Source: Euprymna scolopes (Eukaryota > Mollusca > Cephalopoda > Sepiida > Sepiolidae). From it: 64,000 bases of DNA. The notes under the pieces were generated by a model. That model ran no database searches and had not been told where the DNA came from. It saw only the letters and a list, made by a program, of their open reading frames with translations. Of the stretch, positions 58,690 through 64,000 are shown piece after piece. The stretch lies in contig CM044519.1 in assembly GCA_024364805.1 (NCBI GenBank), forward strand, positions 49,883,805-49,947,804, read 5' to 3'. The translations under genes were made by a program, and so were the position numbers. Position 1 is the first letter of the stretch; the number at the start of each line of letters is the position of its first letter.

Positions 58690-61060
58690 AAGTTATATCT
58701 GACTAGGTCTTTATTCCTCATTTCATTCCATGTTGTCCTTAGCCAGTGAGCTGAACCTATCTAAACTCTTCTACATCTATTAACTGCAGAACTTGTCTAT
58801 TATTTTCACGTAACAATGCACATCATCTGATTTGAGCTCATCAAAACTAAGCTTGTCTTCAAGACTCATTACACACCCATCATATCATTCCACAACCGAT
58901 GTAAATATTCTTGTCCTGCAACATGTCCTCAACTCTCATTGGCCAGGCTACATTTCCGTACATCACACTATACACATGCCTGATAGATTATTCCACCAGT
59001 TGATAATGGTAATGTCTTGCTGGTTAATAACGGCAGACTTTTCCTGAATTTATTCATTCAGTCCTAAATCTTGCAATCACAATTGTATCAGCAAGATAAC
59101 TCATTTTTGTGGCAAATTTAATAGCTTTATAGTCCAGATATACCTTCCCCACGTCTGAATTCTCATCTATTCCCATTGTCTTATGCTTCTTGCATACAGA
59201 TTTAGTTACACTCACTTAACCTACCAGTAATTCCACTGCACTTCTTGTGTATCCAATACTTACAGGTACCACAAAAAATTGAATTGCACCAGATATCCTT
59301 TTCACAAACTTGAGTGAAACCTTCGCATTTTGGGGAGCTTTCTAACACTATCATCACTTGGGTCTTAGTAACATTCCCTCTCAGATTGTTACTTTCCATA
59401 AGTGTGGGATATATGCAAAAGGGAAAAAAAAAAGAAAAGGTACCGTTAAAGGCTAGGTTATGGTTAGAGAAAAAAAAAAAAAAGTAATATACAACGTACC
59501 GGGCGTATCTGCATCACTTTTTGGGAAAAAAAGAAAGAATGGCTAGCTCATTTCTATACCCAAAGAGCATCTTGGGAGGGCAGGGCATGATGGGAGAAGC
59601 TTTTTCTTTTTTGATAGTAGGATATAAAAGTTGGGAAAAATTCTCTGCAAGGGACACAAAAAGTAAAGAGTCATAAACATCTTCTCTTGAAAAGTATTTT
59701 GTGTTGCTGACGTTCAGATTGTGCGGTGTGACATTGGTGGCGAGAGGCCAGGTGTATTCGATTGGAAAAGAGGGCAGAAACATGCTGTTGTTGAGCAAGT
59801 GACTCACTCCTTCCCGAACCCCAGAACCGAATCCTGATCGTAACCTTAGAATAACATAGCTCCAAATCTTCAGCTTTAGAAGATCCATTATTTCACAGAC
59901 ATTATCAGTATACAACATTTCTCCTGGACAACCTAACAGAAATCTCTGGATAATGCTAAGACACAAATGAACACCAATGTTTTCCTACTTCAAGATTAAC
60001 GTTGCTATTAAATGTGCCGTTTATACTGAGTATTTCTGTATATTGCTTGAACAACCTTCACCAACCACTTGTTTACCCTCTAGTTTCTTCAAAGTCTACC
60101 TACCAGAACTCTCTTGACATTATCAAAAGCTTTCTCCAAACCTACAAAAGCAAAATATAACTTCTTACCAATATACTTCTCTTGTATTTGTCTCAAGATA
60201 AATACAACACCAGTGGTATTTGTCGAGGCATAAAAATAAACATTATTTCATCTATGCTTACCTAACTTCTTATTTGCGGCTAAATTATTTTCACAATCAC
60301 TTTCAGGATCCGATACATCAACTTTAAGTCTATCACTGCCTTTATCTAGTATTTTCTCCTTATCTTTGTAACAATTCATAATTGTATCAAATTACCAGTC
60401 TTGTTTTAATTTTCTTATCACTTTGTTCTTCCTGGGGATGGAGCATTCTACCAGATGCCAAACATTCTCCCATTAGTTTAGTTACTCTAACGAAGAGATG
60501 TTTTTAAGATTCTAACTGTCCCTTTAAGTGCTATTGTTTGTATTTCTTTTGCACTTGGTTCACCTGGTATATTCACCAGATAGTTTTTGAAATTCTTTTT
60601 TATTAGCCCGGTTGCTCCTATAATGACTTATGATTGATACCTTCTTAAGATTCCAATTTCTTTTCATGGCATACATGTTTATGATCTGTCAAGTCTGATT
60701 ATTCCAATGCCTGTTTCATCCGTAGCCTTCAACATTTGTATAAGAACGCTTAAGTGTTTACTCACAGCTTTCTGTCCAGTCGATAATCTAGTTGAGTCAT
60801 GTTCTATATTAGATTAACACATAAGATGACATTTTCTTTCTCCAAAGTGTTGCAAGACCAAGCTCTAAACTTCTTTTTCCTGTATTCCTATCACCATATT
60901 CATTGTTTCCATGCACACCAGGAGTCTTTCGACCATAACCATTCAAATCTCCAGCTACAGCAAGTACTTCTTAACCTTAGTTACTGCAGTAACCTCATAA
61001 AACTCATCTTTGTATCTACATGTAAGTCACATTGTAATAGATAAACAGATATAGCTAGGA
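58690..61060 (-). mobile_element. decayed LINE with APE endonuclease (third type)
   Basis: Minus-strand order: endonuclease trace AGDLNGYGRKTPGVHGNNEY and GDRNTGKRSLELGLATL (about 60.97-60.83 kb), reverse transcriptase traces GKKLYFAFVGLEKAFDNVKR (about 60.2-60.1 kb) and GCPGEMLYTDN, a form of YADD (about 59.93 kb), then NVTKTQVMIVLES and a Cys/His C-terminal motif NSIFCGTCKYWIHKKCSGIT (59.4-59.2 kb). About 455 bp unrelated to the LINE (roughly 59405-59860) separate KLKIW from MESNNL. Many breaks; clade not assigned. Confidence 0.75.
59500..59516 (-). CDS. possible CNOT1 17-nt microexon
   Basis: Seventeen bases read xxT-GAT-GCA-GAT-ACG-CCC-G. With AT ending the previous exon this would give I-D-A-D-T-P and then D across the junction, resembling human YIDADVSGNQEGG just before exon 1. 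Both phases fit and a GTACGT donor follows, with a pyrimidine-rich stretch and AAAAG acceptor before it. Against it: the match is only about four residues, the acceptor is weak, and the site lies inside a segment that interrupts a LINE copy, where an ancestral host exon is not expected. I treat it as a candidate only. Confidence 0.25.
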
Positions 61061-61724
61061 AAATTTTCTCAGCAACTTCACTATGATGGACTCACATGAT
61101 AAAACTTTATTTAGCAATCTCTTTGCAATGTTCCAAGTAAAGAGTATATACAAAGGTATTGTAGAATACAGCTATTTCAAGAGTGTTTATTTTGAATTAT
61201 ATGACAAATTTTTTTTTTTTTACACAATATTATGGATTATCTTCAGAACAATTTTTGGAATTGAACACAAAACATTTGTGAGGGAAAAAAAAAAACTACA
61301 AATTATTTTTGTGATGGTTTTAGTGAAATCGGTACCTTTTTTCTACGATTAGTGTTTTTGCTAGACACAGATGAAAACTGTGTTTTGAAGATAATCTGTT
61401 TAAAAAAAAAAAAAGTTTATTGCTCATCGTATGATTCAAAATAAATAAATACTATCTTGAAACAGCTGTTAACAGCTAGAATACCTTTGCATATGCTCTT
61501 CATTCAGAACATAATTTGAAAAATTATTAAAATTGTCAAAAACACATATGTAGCTCTATTTAATTAAGTATTAAACTCCTAGTATTTACAGATTGATTCT
61601 TGTTAACTCAAAGAATCTAGTTTGAAGGTCTGTCTGAAAGTTGTACTTGATACTTGTCTTCCTAAACTTCTTAGCATTTGGGAGGTAAACCCTCACACTA
61701 ATCGTATCTATTTTAGAGATATGA

Positions 61725-61840
61725 CATAAAGCAAAGTTGAATTTTGATAAAAGTAGTTCCAATAATATGGTAGGATCAGATTTTGTGCAAAACACAGAAA
61801 ATGATTTTGCTTTTGTTTATTGTGTAACATTCTCAACCAT
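61725..61840. repeat. 116-bp direct repeat, copy 1
   Basis: CATAAAGCAAAGTTGAATTT through ACATTCTCAACCAT is almost identical to 63142-63259 (one substitution and a 2-bp indel by eye). Confidence 0.92.
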
Positions 61841-62498
61841 TGCAGAGCTATTTTAAGGCCAAATGGTTTTGTTTTTTATTTTTAATCACTATATAAAATG
61901 CAGTTTGGTTTTAAATTACTAGTCGTATATTTATTATTCTGAGAAACACCAGATGAGAATATTGTAGATACACTTCTGGTTGGCGAAACTGTTTTGTAGA
62001 ATAGGGCTGCTTATTATTGTATTTCCACTACAGTCTAACTGTTTTTAGGAAATTTGATATCTTTGTACAGTGCTGAAAAGTTTTTCTAGGTTGTTTATTT
62101 GGAGGAACTGGAATCTTAATGATTTTAAGTCTTTACATTCAATTAGTATGTGTTTTTTTGTGACATGATATACATAAGTCTTATTTGTAATAGGTGAGAA
62201 TGTGTAATAAAGGTATGACATACGTAGCCTGGCTAGGATTACTTCTTTCTTTCTCTGCTTCCTATATCCCAATTATCATTGATGGTAGGAGATATGTGGT
62301 GTAATTTGTTATTAGGGCAGTTGTTCCAGGATTCCTGCCATTTAGTGGAAATATATTTGTTAATGGTTTGTTATAAATCTGTATAGAATCTTCATTTTAA
62401 TTGCTTCTTTAGCTGCTGGGTTGGCCTTTCCATTTCCATGAAGCCAGTATGGCTAGGTATCCACTAAAAATAAAGTTTACACTCAAAATAGTATAGTT

Positions 62499-62640
62499 AT
62501 TTTATTCCATGCTCCTCGATAGCACGGGCATTTTATTCCATGCTCCTCGATAGCACGGGCATTTTATTCCATGCTCCTCGATAGCACGGGCATTTTATTC
62601 CATGCTCCTCGATAGCACGGGCATTTTATTCCATGCTCCT
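62499..62640. repeat. 31-bp minisatellite, 4.6 copies, inside a LINE
   Basis: ATTTTATTCCATGCTCCTCG followed by ATAGCACGGGC repeats from 62499 with essentially no mismatch and ends with a partial unit at 62640. Confidence 0.96.
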
Positions 62641-63141
62641 TGTTTATTTTCAAATATTATACCTAATAATTTATGTTGGTTGGCTCTGGGAATTTCAGAG
62701 ATAACTAATTTCAAAATAGGACCTTGGGGTAAATTTTGATGTTGGCAAAAATGGATAAATTTTGGCTTTGTTTTGGAGATTTTGAAGCTATCTTCCGTAG
62801 ACAGAGAAAGGTTTCTCATACAAATGTTTTTAGTTGTACTAAGTGGTCTAGAGTGCTTCTTTTGTTTTTAAAGCCGAATTAGAACCTGGTGACAAGGTTG
62901 TTAATTTCCAGGTACCATACAAATTTTTCATCGATCATTCTTTCAAATGTTTTACATATGCAACTTGTTACAGCTATTAGTCTGAAGTTGGTTTGATCTG
63001 ATGTGTTGTCTTGGTGAATGTTATTCTGGTTTATGTTTTTTTTGTATGGAAATAATGGTAGCTGTTTTACATGGTATTGGGATTTTTTCAGATATTGTTG
63101 TAGATATCTTGAGGAAAGTTTGGAGAGTTGGTTTAAGAATT

Positions 63142-63259
63142 CATAAAGCAAAGTTGAATTTTGATAAAAGTAGTTCCAATAATATGGTAAGATCAGATTT
63201 TGTGCAAAACACAGAGAAAATGATTTTGCTTTTGTTTATTGTGTAACATTCTCAACCAT
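63142..63259. repeat. 116-bp direct repeat, copy 2
   Basis: A near-identical copy of 61725-61840, followed by a short (TA)n run (to about 63273). It lies between two pieces of the LINE reverse transcriptase. Confidence 0.92.
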
Positions 63260-64000
63260 ATATATATATATATCATCTAGCCCGACAGTTGTGAGATCTT
63301 TTAAGAGCTTCTTGTAGCTCATGAATAGAGAATGGTTTATTGTAATTTTTTTTCGTTTTTGGATTTAAAGTTTATTTTACTTTTTACCCCCTTTCTCCCT
63401 CTGTTTTCAACGGTTAGAAATTGGTTCTGGTAGGAAAAAATTTTTGCAAAGTTTCCTGCAAGATTTCTTCTTTAGTGGTTCCCATAGTTATTTTGTATGA
63501 GATGTTTTAATGGGTAATCGTTTTTTCCAGTTATTTTGTGAATCATCTTCTATAGTTTTGGTTTAGGTATTGGTGCTTAATTTAGAAACAAAGTTTTTCA
63601 AGTGTTTCTTTAATCTTTTATAGTTCTTGTTAGGGCTCCAGGTTGTTTTATATTTTAAGTTTTTTGCTGTAGGTTCCTTTTTGAAGCTTTTCAATACTGA
63701 GTGACAAGCACAAATTGTTTCTTTACATTCTTTACTATACCAAGGTTTGTTTATTTTTGTTGAAGGTGCGAGTCTTAGTATACAGTCTTTGGCAATTTCT
63801 GGTGAACTAGGAGGTATGATCTTTTGAAGTAGTATTTGTGTCTGAGTTTAACTTTTTGTAGGTTTTCCCCATTAGCTTTATAAAGGTTCCATCCAGGTTT
63901 TGCTTATTTCAGGTTCAGTGCTGAAACTTTCCAGTATTTGTTTCATCTGTCGTTTGTATCTGGTCAAATGCCTCTTTTATGGAAGACCTCCACTGTGTGC

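Larger units (their letters stand above)
61850..64000 (-). mobile_element. I/Nimb-type LINE copy, running out of the window
   Basis: Minus-strand traces: HELQEALK-like just above 63.27 kb, YEFLNQLSKLSSRYLQQ and TSCICKTFERMIDEKFVWYL (63.15-62.88 kb), KISKTKPKFIHFCQ (62.8 kb), an RNase H remnant near 62.45 kb, then RKKEVILARLRMSYLYYTFS, TKKHILIECKDLKSLR and NNLEKLF (62.27-62.05 kb). The order and words match the LINE at 27-32 kb. Large deletions and many stops. The upstream part lies beyond 64000. Confidence 0.78.

Noticed and set aside
59514-59966. 150-codon minus-strand open frame
   Set aside because: Its first part (GCPGEMLYTDN) is LINE reverse transcriptase and the rest is the segment interrupting that LINE; chance openness is the best explanation.

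Overview
The window is animal DNA: AT-rich, with spliced genes and many retrotransposons. It is most likely from an invertebrate. A 5S-like stretch reads closer to invertebrate than vertebrate 5S, and the retrotransposons are of kinds common in molluscs and other marine invertebrates. I cannot name the species; a mollusc is a guess. Nothing here is bacterial: no operons, ribosome binding sites or CRISPR arrays.

One host gene fills the window. It is CNOT1, the scaffold of the CCR4-NOT deadenylase complex, on the minus strand from about 58.4 kb (5' side) to 0.44 kb (3' side). I traced 24 coding exons whose phases all join. Together they encode about 1,061 residues, from the N-terminal HEAT region through the TTP-binding-type region into the MIF4G domain that holds the CAF1 nuclease. 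The start codon and roughly the first 165 residues lie outside the window or were not recognised. The C-terminal half continues past position 1. One doubtful 17-nt microexon is proposed at 59500-59516.

Everything else is intron, or flank upstream of the first recognised exon, and is largely filled by repeats. By region: 0-14 kb has short interspersed repeats, T-rich low-complexity DNA, a foldback element, a decayed LINE, and a minisatellite built on the splice donor of exon 19. 14.5-21.5 kb has a plus-strand LINE (A) split by a second LINE (B) with a 10-bp target duplication. 22.7-33 kb has minus-strand LINEs of the I/Nimb type, the largest with a LINE A fragment inserted in it. 34 kb has two SINE copies in inverted orientation. 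38-39 kb has a 5S rRNA-like sequence, a pogo-like MITE and an interspersed repeat. 41 kb has another I/Nimb fragment. 42.8-48.7 kb has a broken Ty3/gypsy-type LTR element with both LTRs and a dimeric repeat inside it. 49.8-56.5 kb has more interspersed repeats and a possible solo LTR. 58.7-64 kb has two further minus-strand LINE copies.

I found no second host gene and no clear new biological system. The most interesting observations are the exon 19 minisatellite, which multiplies a working splice donor and creates in-frame 12-nt pseudo-exons; the nested LINEs; the dimeric repeat family; and the possible microexon lying within a LINE-derived region.
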